A DNA stretch of 64,000 nucleotides from Ensifer adhaerens (GCF_002940685.1 NZ_PNFP01000014.1:168491-232490), one strand, 5' to 3'; shown: positions 54,076-62,895, counted from the first letter of the stretch. Numbers and translations are program-made. The notes: generated by a model from the sequence alone, not told the origin.

Positions 54076-54432
54076 ATGTCCAAGACCGTGCTTCTCGTCG
54101 AGGACGAGTTCCTGATCGCCATGGACCTCAAGCTGCTTTTGGAACAGCGGGGCTGGATTGTGATCGGGCCCGCTGCGACGGTGGTTGAAGCACTCGGATT
54201 GTTGCAAAATGCTCGGCCCTCCGTAGCCGTTCTCGATGTGACACTAAAAGATGGGCCGGTAACGCGGGTGGCAGAGGTGCTTCGCGCGCGCAATATACCC
54301 TTCGTGATTGCCAGCGCTTATGAGTTGCCAGAGCATGTCGGCGGAGAGGCGCTGTCGGGGGCACCCAATGTCGGTAAGCCGACGGATGAGCGTGATCTGT
54401 TCAGAGCTCTCGAGCAGGCGGTCCAGTCCTAA
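54076..54432 (+). CDS. Single-domain response regulator
   Basis: The 118-residue CheY-like receiver has acidic pocket VEDE, phospho-acceptor Asp in VLDVTLKDG, Ala/Ser in VIASAY, and Lys in VGKPTDE. There is no output domain, so it works as a phosphate sink or phosphorelay shuttle with the kinase just upstream. Confidence 0.9.
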   Translation: MSKTVLLVEDEFLIAMDLKLLLEQRGWIVIGPAATVVEALGLLQNARPSVAVLDVTLKDGPVTRVAEVLRARNIPFVIASAYELPEHVGGEALSGAPNVGKPTDERDLFRALEQAVQS

Positions 54433-54790
54433 TTGTCGCTTCTCGCTATTTTTGACGAAGCTGGGTTTGGATCTGCTTCGTTGTCGGAAGTATCCGCACG
54501 ACACGAGGGGTCGAAGGCGACGCCGGCAATAGCCTCATTGCCTCCTACAAATGCTTGAGCCTCCACAGGGGAGCGGAGGCCCAAGGCATGCGCGCGTTTT
54601 GAAATAGCGAAATTGCGCGGCAATACAAACCGGCACAGGCTCATCTCTAACGTGTGCTTTGTGGGTGCGCAATTACAAGTGTATTGTCGCAATTCCTGGG
54701 ATCCAAAGCAACGGATTCTTGAGGTTCCTGACTAATCAATCCGAATTACGCAAGGCGGGATGATGCCCAGCTGGCGGGCCTTTTGGGTTA
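54433..54790. other. Intergenic stretch with no recognisable gene
   Basis: About 360 bases between the receiver gene and the DUF1515 remnant. No recognisable product, RNA or strong terminator was seen. Confidence 0.45.
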
Positions 54791-55150
54791 ATGCTGAAAC
54801 GGTCGTCCCCCGGCCTGGTGTTGCGCCATCAGATCATCGCTGCCGTTCGCGACATCAAGAGCGCAATCCAGGATGCGCCGGCACGATCAATACGCCGAAA
54901 ATCATCGCCGGAGGGCGCGACCGTGCATCGCCGCAGGATGATTTGGTCGGTTGAGTGGGCACCTAGAAGCCTCCACGGCCACCCTTGCTGCCGACGTTGC
55001 GGAAATGAAGCCTGTCACCGACGACGTGAAGCGGCGGAAGCTGATGGGGATTGGCGCACTGGGCGTGACCGGCATCGCTGCAATGGCGCGCGGTGTTGGC
55101 GTCGCCGAGGCGATCCGACGCATCGCGTTTGTAATTTTAGGAAAGGGGTG
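54791..55150 (+). pseudogene. DUF1515 (phage-type) remnant
   Basis: The pieces HQIIAAVRDIKSAIQDA, then TVHRR, DDLVG and VGT in shifted frames, and finally EASTATLAADVAEMKPVTDDV with RKLMGIGALGVTGIAAMA, line up in order with the DUF1515 family found in rhizobial prophages and plasmids. At least two frameshifts and stop codons near 54950-54975 separate them. No other phage genes are nearby. Confidence 0.72.
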
Positions 55151-55162
55151 GCCCGGTAACCC

Positions 55163-55190
55163 AAAAAGGCCCCGCCTGTCGAACGGGGCC
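55163..55190 (-). terminator. Rho-independent terminator (leftward)
   Basis: GGCCCCG/CGGGGCC stem with a 9-base loop, followed on the minus strand by TTTTT (the A-run 55163-55167 on plus). It would end leftward transcription from the small-gene run beginning near 58.6 kb. Confidence 0.65.
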
Positions 55191-55389
55191 AAGGGCTGTG
55201 TTGCAACGGGCTCCATTTCCGTGGGGACAGAACAATGAAGCCCGGCCTTGATCCGCAGGGGTGTGGATCGTCGGCACTACGAACAACTGTCATCGATGCG
55301 CAAAGTTCCCTATGCGTCCGGCCGATATCGGCCGGTATCAGAATTCTGCTCAAGCCACATGGCGTTGTCGAAAAGCGCGGCCTCGTCGC

Positions 55390-55812
55390 TCAATCCCCTG
55401 CGAAATTGATTGGTGATATGCCGGCCAACCGATCGGCGCGTTTTCCATAGCGCGGGACGCCGCACCAAATGCACACTCGGTCGAACGTCCGTTGGAGCAT
55501 TTCGAGATCGTCCGGGCTGATCTGGTTGCCAGACCCCCCTGCAACCTCCTGCATTGTTGCCACCGGGTTGACATGGACGAGTGCATCAAGGTTCCCTTGC
55601 GTCACCGATCTTTTGTCAAACCCGAACGCGCGCTTCAGAGCGCCGCTGTCGCGGACTCCTCTCTGGTAGTAACTGAGAATGCGTCTCGCGATTGCTTCTG
55701 CAGCCTCGCAATCTTGCGATAGCCCGCGCTCGCGCAAGATATCTTGGAAGATGTGGTCGATCTCATCTATTTCGTGAGGGAGAAGGGTCGTTGACCCGGT
55801 CATGGTAAACAT
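55390..55812 (-). CDS. Conserved hypothetical protein
   Basis: The 140-residue protein starts MFTMTGSTTLLPHEIDEIDHIFQDILRERG, followed by AIARRILSYYQRGV and a C-terminal NQISPDDLEMLQRTFDRVCIWCG. It looks helical and soluble. I do not recognise a functional family. ATG 55812 has AGGAGG upstream. It is the last leftward gene before the terminator. Confidence 0.65.
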   Translation of the reverse strand: MFTMTGSTTLLPHEIDEIDHIFQDILRERGLSQDCEAAEAIARRILSYYQRGVRDSGALKRAFGFDKRSVTQGNLDALVHVNPVATMQEVAGGSGNQISPDDLEMLQRTFDRVCIWCGVPRYGKRADRLAGISPINFAGD

Positions 55813-56115
55813 CACGCGACCTCCTAAACTGGGGCGAAAGCGCGATGATCTTCCAGCCGTCGGGGCCCTTGTAACTGCCCGGCGATGGCGACAGTATGCG
55901 CCGATCCCACAGCAAAACAACGTTCAAAGAGGATCGCTGAGCGGGGTGGGTCGTCTTGCGGGCATCGCGAAGGGATAGAAATAGGCTCCAAGGGGGTTCG
56001 AGCGCGCGTGTCAGGGCACCAGGGTTTGGCACTCAAAGACACTGGAGCCCGGGTCATTGCGAAGCGGAGTGTCGTTGGCGATACCGGAACGCCTGCGTGT
56101 GGCGGAGGGTTTCTG
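55813..56115. other. Intergenic stretch with no recognisable gene
   Basis: About 300 bases between two leftward genes. Short overlapping frames exist but lack ribosome sites and recognisable sequence. Confidence 0.4.
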
Positions 56116-56382
56116 CTACTTTTCTGTCCGCCGATTCTGCAACTGAAGCCGGGCGAGCAGATCGACGACCTCTGCTTGTAAGTCCAGGCAAAGCTGCTGG
56201 AAATCTTGTATCCGTTCCTCCTGGCGTGGGATTTCTCGATGGAGAATGTCGAGGGTTCTGGCCGCCAACGCATAGTCTTCGAAAAGGTCGTTGAGTTGAT
56301 TATCTTTCGCGGAGCGCAGCTGTTCACGGTGGCGGGGCAATGCCATTGCCAAGCGCGCGCGCCCGAGATGCATCAAGGCCAT
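56116..56382 (-). CDS. Small helical hypothetical protein
   Basis: The 88-residue protein is predicted to be mostly helix or coiled coil (RLAMALPRHREQLRSAKDNQLNDLFEDYALAARTLDIL and EERIQDFQQLCLDLQAEVVDLLARL). ATG 56382 follows GAGG with normal spacing. The function and family are unknown. Confidence 0.55.
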   Translation of the reverse strand: MALMHLGRARLAMALPRHREQLRSAKDNQLNDLFEDYALAARTLDILHREIPRQEERIQDFQQLCLDLQAEVVDLLARLQLQNRRTEK

Positions 56383-56569
56383 GCTGTCACCTCGCTACTC
56401 ATTTGCTTGGCCGCGACCACGCGACGCTTTCTCCAGCCACGCTTGAGCTTCTCAACTCCGAAGTGATGCTCCATCGATTGTCCGCGGGCTCCGATCCGTC
56501 CCCAACGGGGTGTGAGGCAAACGTCACCGAAGAGCGTTGTCACGATCTGCCGTCTGTTGTGACTAAGCC

Positions 56570-56869
56570 TTAGCGGCTGCCTTTCGGAAGCTGTTCATCA
56601 AAGCGGGTCTTTTCGCGCGCTGGGTCGTCTTCGAGGATCTCTTCCTCGCTGTCTTCCGGCAATGCGTCGTCTGGATTGATGTTGGCCTCATCGCGGCTCG
56701 GAACTGGCGGCACGCGTCCAGTCTCGGCCGGTAACTCTTCGACGTCGTTAGGCGCAGCTCCGGACCGGTCTGGCATTGGAATCGGTTCGAGGTCCATCTC
56801 CGGAGGGCGCGGCGTCGAGATCGGCTCCGGAATCGGCTCTCTGGTTTTCCCGTCGTTTGGATCGCTCAT
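56570..56869 (-). CDS. Acidic proline-rich hypothetical protein
   Basis: The 99-residue protein is highly acidic and Pro-rich (REPIPEPISTPRPPEMDLEPIP, EEEILEDDPAREKTRFDEQLP) and is probably disordered. ATG 56869 has AAGGAG upstream. The longer frame upstream is not credible. Function unknown. Confidence 0.6.
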   Translation of the reverse strand: MSDPNDGKTREPIPEPISTPRPPEMDLEPIPMPDRSGAAPNDVEELPAETGRVPPVPSRDEANINPDDALPEDSEEEILEDDPAREKTRFDEQLPKGSR

Positions 56870-57104
56870 TATCTGGCTCCTTTCCAGTTGAAAGGTGAAC
56901 CGGTTGGCGCCGGTAAAGTTCCGAATGGACAGGCCCTCTGGTGAACAGTGTTCCTGAATGGCTCGGAGAGCGAGATAATCAGAAAGTCGCCGACCGCGTC
57001 TCATGAGCCCTTCCGGCGGTGAGGATGGCATGGGGACGGCAAAAAGATTGACCCGGTGCGCTGTAATTGGATCTGGACGACCACAAGGTTGAGCCAAAAT
57101 CCTG

Positions 57105-57272
57105 TTAATCGGAGCGATCCTTTTCAAGGCCGTAGCGCTCCTGAATTTTGTCCTCAAGCTGCTCGCGTTTACCTGCGACTTGATCCAAGTCGTCGTCGGT
57201 CAACTTGCCCCACTGTTCCTTGGTCTTTCCCTTGAGCTGCTTCCAACTGCCCCCTACGCGATCCCTGTCCAT
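57105..57272 (-). CDS. CsbD-family protein
   Basis: The minus strand encodes 55 residues: MDRDRVGGSWKQLKGKTKE, WGKLTDDDLDQVAGKREQLE, and DKIQERYGLEKDRSD. This is the CsbD pattern of small stress-induced proteins (GxWKQxKGKxKEQWGKLTDDDL). AAGGAAA precedes the ATG. Its biochemical function is unknown. Confidence 0.88.
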   Translation of the reverse strand: MDRDRVGGSWKQLKGKTKEQWGKLTDDDLDQVAGKREQLEDKIQERYGLEKDRSD

Positions 57273-57317
57273 TGCGTTTCCTTCTTTGAAATTACGTCCA
57301 CTGGCGCCCGTTATGGA

Positions 57318-57632
57318 TCACTGACGTGCGTCTTGTGCGTTTCGCTTGCGGGTTGCGGCGGCCTTTTTCGCGGACGCCGACCGCTCTGCTTTCGGTCGCC
57401 CTGCAGCCGCTCTTCCGCCTTTTCTTCCGCCCTTTTCAGAAGAGGCATGGCTTTCCTCGTGCCCACGGCCCGAACCGGACTTGTTGCCGCCGCCGCTCTC
57501 CTTGTTGACCGTGGCCCAGGCTCGACGCTCGGCCTCCTTTTTCGGAACGCCCCGGTCTTCGTAGCCCTCTTCGATGTGCTCGGCTTTGCGCTTCTGCTTG
57601 TCGGTGTATGCGGACTTGTCACCTCGAGGCAT
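57318..57632 (-). CDS. Small basic protein annotated in rhizobia as plasmid-stabilisation-like
   Basis: The 104-residue protein starts MPRGDKSAYTDKQKRKAEHI with EGYEDRGVPKKEAERRAWATV, a conserved N-terminal block in many Rhizobiales. A Gly/Lys/Ala/Arg-rich tail follows (SGSGRGHEESHASSEKGG, AKKAAATRKRNAQDARQ). The tail suggests nucleic-acid binding. The plasmid-stabilisation label is from memory and has weak support. ATG 57632 has GGAG upstream. Confidence 0.7.
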   Translation of the reverse strand: MPRGDKSAYTDKQKRKAEHIEEGYEDRGVPKKEAERRAWATVNKESGGGNKSGSGRGHEESHASSEKGGRKGGRAAAGRPKAERSASAKKAAATRKRNAQDARQ

Positions 57633-57786
57633 GGTTTTGCTCCTTCTCGCTTCCTCCTGTCTCGAACTCACGATGATTGCCAAGGTTCCTTCCGGGTCAA
57701 TCAGGCTTTACAGGTGGGAATGGCGATGCATCTGAAAAACAGGCCGCGAGTCGATCGCGGCCTAGTGCATGCGTGTAGGGGGCAGA

Positions 57787-57821
57787 GGGCTCCAAGTTAG
57801 GGACTTGGAAGCTTGGAGCCC
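57787..57821. other. Inverted repeat GGGCTCCAAG / CTTGGAGCCC
   Basis: A perfect 10-bp inverted repeat with a 15-base loop, upstream of the basic-protein gene. No T-run is adjacent. Confidence 0.4.
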
Positions 57822-57839
57822 GATTTCACCAGTGAGCGG

Positions 57840-57907
57840 TAGGTTCCAGCGACGAGCGCGGCTGACATTCCTAAGTGACGTCAGGCCAGAAGCGCTGCTG
57901 GAACCTA
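57840..57907. repeat. Inverted repeat TAGGTTCCAGC / GCTGGAACCTA
   Basis: Perfect 11-bp arms at 57840-57850 and 57897-57907 enclose 46 bases. The right arm reaches into the end of the small membrane-protein gene. It could be an RNA structure or a remnant of a short mobile element. Confidence 0.4.
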
Positions 57908-58132
57908 TATGCTGATCAAAAAGATGACGATGCCGGCCGCGATCAAGCCAAGGCCAACCCAGTTTCTGACTGGTGAGAAAAAGCCAAGCCCCTGACCTTG
58001 TGGCTCTAAAGTCGGTCTTGAGCGGGCAGATCGGTGAAAGTCACTGAGAGGTCGGGTTCGCAGTGCTTCCCAAGTGAGAGACAGCACCCCAAAAACAACA
58101 CAGGCAGCAGCAACAAGAACGATCATGGACAT
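57905..58132 (-). CDS. Small two-helix membrane protein
   Basis: The 75-residue protein has helices at about 3-22 (MIVLVAAACVVFGVLSLTW) and 56-75 (VGLGLIAAGIVIFLISI), with a polar, basic loop between. ATG 58132 follows AGGAGG with ideal spacing. No known family. Confidence 0.68.
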   Translation of the reverse strand: MSMIVLVAAACVVFGVLSLTWEALRTRPLSDFHRSARSRPTLEPQGQGLGFFSPVRNWVGLGLIAAGIVIFLISI

Positions 58133-58399
58133 TGCAGCCTCCTCGCGCAAAGCGATGGTATGAAGCGCGTGATTGGTCAGCGTTCGCCCAGCGGGGCAAG
58201 TTAAGAAAGCAGACCAGCGCCTCCGACCTGCTCAATCCGGAAGCAACGAAGAAGTTCCGCGGATGCGCGGATGCTCGAAAGCACCTGGCTCAACATGGGC
58301 CGCGCAGCATGGTCGAGCGTGGTCTTCCTCGATCCACGCAACAACGATCTCCGCGAAGCCTCGGGTAGCTCGGGCCGCCGTTTCTGCAATGGCGTACGC

Positions 58400-58615
58400 T
58401 CAATCCAGATCGAGTTCCTGCTTCAGATGATCGATCCGTTTCGACGCCTCCGCCTTCGTCAGGTCCTCGGCGTACGCTTCCGGTCGATGTGCTTGGTCCG
58501 ACAATGTCTTTAGGTAGGAGCGCTGCGCGCCGGTCATCGGCTCGTCGCCGCTCACCCAATCGTCTGGATCTTTCTCGGTATTGGATGAAGTGTGGGACTT
58601 TGGGTTTTTGCTCAT
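58400..58615 (-). CDS. DUF3072 family protein
   Basis: The 71-residue protein ends with the family pattern MTGAQRSYLKTLSDQAHRPEAYAEDLTKAEASKRIDHLKQEL. The N-terminus is polar (SKNPKSHTSSNTEKDPDDW). Function unknown. ATG 58615 follows GGGAGG. Confidence 0.85.
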   Translation of the reverse strand: MSKNPKSHTSSNTEKDPDDWVSGDEPMTGAQRSYLKTLSDQAHRPEAYAEDLTKAEASKRIDHLKQELDLD

Positions 58616-58765
58616 CCTAGCCTCCCGAATCTTATCGCAAACGTGACAGTCCGCGTCGGGTTCCAACCGTCGACGATATCGACCCCGACGCAATCGCCTG
58701 TTTTAAGGGACGGGCCCCGTTTCGCGCGAAGCGATTGGGTGTCCGCGACAGGGTACCCGCAGATC

Positions 58766-59875
58766 TTACTTCTCACGCGGCTGTCTGAGGCGCGAACCAG
58801 CAGAGATCATCCGTCCGCTTCGTTTGGCCAGTACGGCCCTTCGCAATGTCAGGGACGCGTTCCTGACCTCGTCCTTCAGACTGTCGTCCTTGTCGAAATC
58901 GGCATGGCCCTCGGCGTAGTTCTTCCAGTAGCCGATGTAGCGATCGAGCTCAGCCAGAGCGCCAGCCGATTCCAGTTCCATTGATCGGAGCCAGTCGACA
59001 AGGCCGCGCCGCGTGTTTTCCGCGCCTTCGGTATCGCCATGTACAACGACGGAGAAAATTCGGCCCTTGAGATGACGCGGGTAAGCCCAACCGTCCATCT
59101 CCATTTTTTTGGCGATCGCCGCATCCTTGCCCTGGGTGCTCGTCGGATCGGGGTTGCCGCCGTCGGCGCACACCAGCCGGTCCATCATGAGCTTGAGCGG
59201 GGAGGATGGGCTATACCAGTTAACGGGGGTGATGATCATTACGCCATGTGCACCGACCCAGAGCGGATATATCTCATTCATCCAGTCCTGCACTTGTCCG
59301 AGGCTGTGGTTCGGATAGCAGGAGCATGGCCAGTGACAGAGCGCGGGCGACGTAGAGAAGCAAGCCTTGCAGGAGTGGATGTGCCGCCCGTACTCAGAGG
59401 CCAGCCTGTCGAGCGACAGAACATCTACGTCAACACCGCCCTTTTCCTCGATTGACACCTTGGCCAACTCCACCATGCGGTAGGACTTGGACACTTCGCC
59501 CGGACAGGTGTGCTCGCTTCGCGCCGAGGCGTTGATCAACAGAATTCTTGGCGTCCGAGTCTTGTCGTCGTGACGTGCCTTCGCGTCGTCGATCGCATTC
59601 TTTGCGGCAATCCAGTCAATGGAGAGTTCGTAGGCTGGATCCTTATAGCCGGGTCCCGCTCTGCGGGTATGCGGGCTCTTTCTGGAGTGTTTGTAGGCAT
59701 CCCATGCGACATTAGCGATATTGGTGAGCTGTGATTTCAGGGGTTCAAACGCTGGGTCCTCAAATTGCATGAGATACCGTCGCGTGAATTCTCGCTTGTT
59801 GAGCCTCGGACTGGGCATACCCTTTCGCGGTGTGAGAATCGGGTCGAAATCGGGTGAGTCCGGATGTGAGGCCAT
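58766..59875 (-). CDS. NADPH-dependent FMN reductase / flavodoxin-fold protein
   Basis: The 369-residue protein has a roughly 100-residue polar N-terminal extension, then a flavodoxin-like domain (RILLINASARSEHTCPGEVSK, SCKACFST, GVMIITPVNWYSPSSPLKLMMDRL, GRIFSVVVHGD). It probably binds FMN and reduces it or a quinone with NAD(P)H. The C-terminal helical region is typical of this subgroup. ATG 59875 follows AGGAGAG. It is the first gene of the leftward run at the right side. Confidence 0.85.
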   Translation of the reverse strand: MASHPDSPDFDPILTPRKGMPSPRLNKREFTRRYLMQFEDPAFEPLKSQLTNIANVAWDAYKHSRKSPHTRRAGPGYKDPAYELSIDWIAAKNAIDDAKARHDDKTRTPRILLINASARSEHTCPGEVSKSYRMVELAKVSIEEKGGVDVDVLSLDRLASEYGRHIHSCKACFSTSPALCHWPCSCYPNHSLGQVQDWMNEIYPLWVGAHGVMIITPVNWYSPSSPLKLMMDRLVCADGGNPDPTSTQGKDAAIAKKMEMDGWAYPRHLKGRIFSVVVHGDTEGAENTRRGLVDWLRSMELESAGALAELDRYIGYWKNYAEGHADFDKDDSLKDEVRNASLTLRRAVLAKRSGRMISAGSRLRQPREK

Positions 59876-60026
59876 TGACGCTCTCCTGTCTCAAAGGAGA
59901 ACGCGAAGCCCGCAAGAAGGTTCGTGGGCCGTCTGTGTTGACCGCGCTCGAGTGGACTGTGGGGGGCAGCCCGGAACTTGTCGTGCTAATCGCGGGTTCG
60001 GTCAATCTTCACGGAGGCAACCGACC

Positions 60027-60240
60027 ATGAAAGCAGTCGGCAATTGGCGGCACATTTGCGCCGATGCCCAGCGGATGTTTTTGGAGCAGACGCCCTGGCA
60101 CGTGCCGTGGATGGCAACCGTGCTACCGAAGCTTGCCGAAGTTTCGACGCCATGCGGGCACAACAATCTTTACCAGATTTGCCAATGCACTCCGGCAAGC
60201 GAAGGACGCACTTGGAGGAAATGACGTTCGCATTGGTGGT
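60027..60240 (+). pseudogene. Broken isochorismatase-type cysteine hydrolase
   Basis: The start MKAVGNWRHICADAQRMFLEQTP with WHVPWMATVLPKLAEVS is a clear cysteine-hydrolase N-terminus. It is followed, after a frameshift near 60150, by RHAGTTIFTRFANALRQAKDA. The rest of the gene, including the active-site Cys, is missing. ACGGAGG precedes the ATG. The remnant ends about 250 bases before the duplicated segment. Confidence 0.72.
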
Positions 60241-60490
60241 GGCGGACCCACGGCCGTTCGCACGTAGATGTACCCATGTAAGCTGTTCCACCGCATATCG
60301 GGGTTCTAGGCGCCTAAATCCTCCCATAGGCGGATGCCGCGTCCCAGCAGATGAATGCGATCGCGATGGTCGCTGGACCGTCAGATCGTGCTCGAGTGCG
60401 GGTCCAATTCGAAATCGCGCCATGACCGCCGTCAATTCGCGCGGCGACGTTTTGACTGGCTGGCTCGGCCACATCGCCACTGATCCGTTG
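60241..60490. other. Region between hydrolase remnant and duplication
   Basis: Two hundred and fifty bases with no recognisable gene, probably further decayed sequence. Confidence 0.4.
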
Positions 60491-60796
60491 GCGCGCTACA
60501 TCGCAATTCGATCGGACGTCAGGATCAGAATAATCGCTGGACCCACCAGAACGGCGGCGAGCAAAAGTGCCGACAGGATCGAGCGTATGAGGAGGCGCAG
60601 CAGCGGTCTGTGGATCATCTGGCGACCCGGTGTGCCTCGCGCGGATCGACGGCGAACGGTCGCAGTCCCGTCCCGGAAGTGCATTCCGCCTCCGAAGTCT
60701 TCATGCTCGCTGATCCTTACTGCTCCCTGGAAATCGTGCCCGTCACCGCACATACAAGCGAGGGCGGCTTGATGTTGTGTTAGGTCTGAACGGTTG

Positions 60797-60842
60797 CAGC
60801 AGTGTTACGGTCGGCTGCCCCGTGGTTTCCGTAATGCTGCTG
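60797..60842. promoter_or_regulatory. Inverted repeat, candidate response-regulator operator (copy 2)
   Basis: Same 14-bp arms and 18-base spacer as at 42763-42808, ending 38 bases before the response regulator start. Confidence 0.45.
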
Positions 60843-60880
60843 TAATTCTCCCGGTAGATTCGGAAGGCCGAAACCATGGG

Positions 60881-61558
60881 ATGCCGATGCGGATACTGCT
60901 GATCGAAGACGAGAAGGAATTGGCGGCGGCGCTGGCTGTGGCGCTCAGCAAACATGGCATCGTCATCGACCATACGACCCATCTCGCCGACGCAGCCGAA
61001 CTAGCACGTCAGAACGCCTATGGTGCAATTCTTTTGGACCGGCGCCTGCCGGACGGCGAAGGGCTGAGCTTCATCCCGCAACTGCGCCGCATCGGCCAGG
61101 ACGTGCCGATCATTGTCCTGACCGCACGCAACGAGCCGATGGAACGGGTTGAGGGCCTCGACACCGGGGCGGACGACTATCTCGGCAAACCCTTTCACGT
61201 CGAGGAACTGATGGCGCGCCTGCGCGCCGTGCTGCGCCGTCCGGCTGCGCTTGCTGAGCTGCAAATGAAGGTGGGACGCATGGCGCTCGACCCGCTGAGC
61301 CTCACTGTGACCGTCGGTGACGTGAAGCTCGACGTCCCAAGGCGCGAACTCTTCGTCCTCCAGGCCCTTGCCAGGCGCCGGGACAAAACCGTTCTTCGCT
61401 CGACACTCGAAGCTGCGGTCTACAACTACGAAGAAGAGATCCAGTCGAACGCGATCGACGCCCACATTTCAAGGCTGCGCAAGCGGCTGGCGGATGCTGG
61501 GGCCGGCGTTTCGATCCACAACATCCGTGGGGTCGGTTACCTCCTGAAGGAAGAGTGA
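60881..61558 (+). CDS. OmpR-family response regulator (copy 2)
   Basis: The 225-residue regulator has the same receiver and winged-helix domains as copy 1, with Asp53 as phospho-acceptor. It forms an operon with the complete sensor kinase, whose start lies 8 bases after its stop. The sensory input is unknown. The duplicate at 42847 has three substitutions. Confidence 0.93.
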   Translation: MPMRILLIEDEKELAAALAVALSKHGIVIDHTTHLADAAELARQNAYGAILLDRRLPDGEGLSFIPQLRRIGQDVPIIVLTARNEPMERVEGLDTGADDYLGKPFHVEELMARLRAVLRRPAALAELQMKVGRMALDPLSLTVTVGDVKLDVPRRELFVLQALARRRDKTVLRSTLEAAVYNYEEEIQSNAIDAHISRLRKRLADAGAGVSIHNIRGVGYLLKEE

Positions 61559-61566
61559 GGGGCCAG

Positions 61567-62895
61567 ATGGCAAGACGCAATCCGTCGCTCCGGTGGCGCC
61601 TCAGCTGGCAATTGAGCCTCGTCATCATCGCCGTGGTTGCCTCGGTGATCATAGGGCTTTGCATCTGGGCGACCACGATCATGTCGCCGAACACGGCCAT
61701 GGAGGGGACGGTCGTCTCGGTCGTGTCCTCTGCCGTAGGCCGGGGAAACGATGGTCAGCTCCACCTTTCCGAGACCCATGAGCTGACGACGCTCAAGGCG
61801 CAAAACAGTGCGTTGTGGTTCGTGGTCGCCACCACCAGCGGTGCCTTTGCGTCCTACGGATCTATTCCGGCCGCCTATGCCGCGCTGCCCTCGGTAATCC
61901 ATCTGTTCGACGAAGCGGACATAAGGGGGGCCGCAAACACCAGCGAAATTGCGACGATCGAAAACGCCAAAACGCCGGCTGGCGAAGTCCGGATTTTGTT
62001 TGGCGGCGTGGCGGACAAGGGCTGGGGTGCTCTGGCTCTCTTGGCGAAGGCCTACCCGATCTACCTGTCTTTGGTTGCCTGTGCTCTTCCGGCGATTTTT
62101 CTTGCCGTTCCTCACATCGTCGGGCGTGCTCTCGCGACGGTGAGCGAGGTTGCCGACGAGGCATCGCGGATCGATCCGCGCCGTCACGGGACGCGCCTTC
62201 CGCTGGCGGGGATCCCGAACGAGGTCGCCCCGGTTCTGATCGCATTCAACGGCGCACTTGAGCGTCTGGAGGACGAGTCGAGGAAACGGCGGCGCTTCCT
62301 GATCGATGCGGCCCACGAACTGCGAACTCCCATTGCGATCATGCAGACGCGCATCGATGGCATGCCTGACGGCCGGGAGAGAACACGCCTGATGGATGAC
62401 GTCGCCCGACTAGCAGACGCGGCAGAACAACTTCTGGACTTCGAGCGCAACGATCAGGCGCTCGTTCTGGACGAGCCGATGGATCTGGTTGACATCGCGC
62501 GATCGGCCGTGGCCGATCTGGCTCCCCTGGCGATAGGGGGAGGCTATCAGGTGTCTTTCCACAGTGATGTGGAGACGCTTGCGCGAAAGGGCAACCCGTC
62601 AGCCGTGTTGCGCGCGGTCACGAACCTCGTCCGAAATGCGATCGATCACGGCGGCAATGCCGGCATGATTGCAGTCTCTGTCTCAAGCGATGGTCGCGTC
62701 GAGGTTTCCGACGAGGGACCCGGGATACCTGCCGAGCATCAGGAACTCGTCTTTGAACCCTTCTACAGGGTCGCTCCCAAGGACACGGGCGCAGGTCTTG
62801 GTTTGAGCCTTGTAAAACAGGTGGTTGCAAACCACGGGGGGCACGTCAGCCTCACGAGTTCGGCGAGCGGAACCAAGGTTGCCGTCCACCTCTGA
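61567..62895 (+). CDS. Membrane sensor histidine kinase (EnvZ/QseC class)
   Basis: The 442-residue kinase has an N-terminal helix (LVIIAVVASVIIGLCIWATTI), a periplasmic loop of about 115 residues, a second helix (YLSLVACALPAIFLAVPHIV), a HAMP segment, the phospho-His box DAAHELRTPIAIMQTR, and an HATPase domain with NLVRNAIDHGG, DEGPGIP and GAGLGLSLVKQ. ATG 61567 follows GAGGGG; GTG 61555 overlaps the regulator stop and is less likely. The first 136 residues are identical to the chimeric protein at 43533. Confidence 0.93.
   Translation: MARRNPSLRWRLSWQLSLVIIAVVASVIIGLCIWATTIMSPNTAMEGTVVSVVSSAVGRGNDGQLHLSETHELTTLKAQNSALWFVVATTSGAFASYGSIPAAYAALPSVIHLFDEADIRGAANTSEIATIENAKTPAGEVRILFGGVADKGWGALALLAKAYPIYLSLVACALPAIFLAVPHIVGRALATVSEVADEASRIDPRRHGTRLPLAGIPNEVAPVLIAFNGALERLEDESRKRRRFLIDAAHELRTPIAIMQTRIDGMPDGRERTRLMDDVARLADAAEQLLDFERNDQALVLDEPMDLVDIARSAVADLAPLAIGGGYQVSFHSDVETLARKGNPSAVLRAVTNLVRNAIDHGGNAGMIAVSVSSDGRVEVSDEGPGIPAEHQELVFEPFYRVAPKDTGAGLGLSLVKQVVANHGGHVSLTSSASGTKVAVHL

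Larger units (their letters stand above)
60491..61974. repeat. 1.5-kb duplicated two-component segment, copy 2
   Basis: Almost identical to 42456-43940 from the upstream region to codon 136 of the kinase. The offset changes by one base, so there is one small indel upstream of the regulator gene, where the copies also diverge most (about 42590-42650 versus 60625-60685). This copy continues into a full kinase. Confidence 0.85.

Noticed and set aside
60044..60772. 242-residue plus-strand frame crossing the left edge of duplication copy 2
   Set aside because: It mixes a cysteine-hydrolase remnant frame with non-coding repeat sequence and has no coherent domain.
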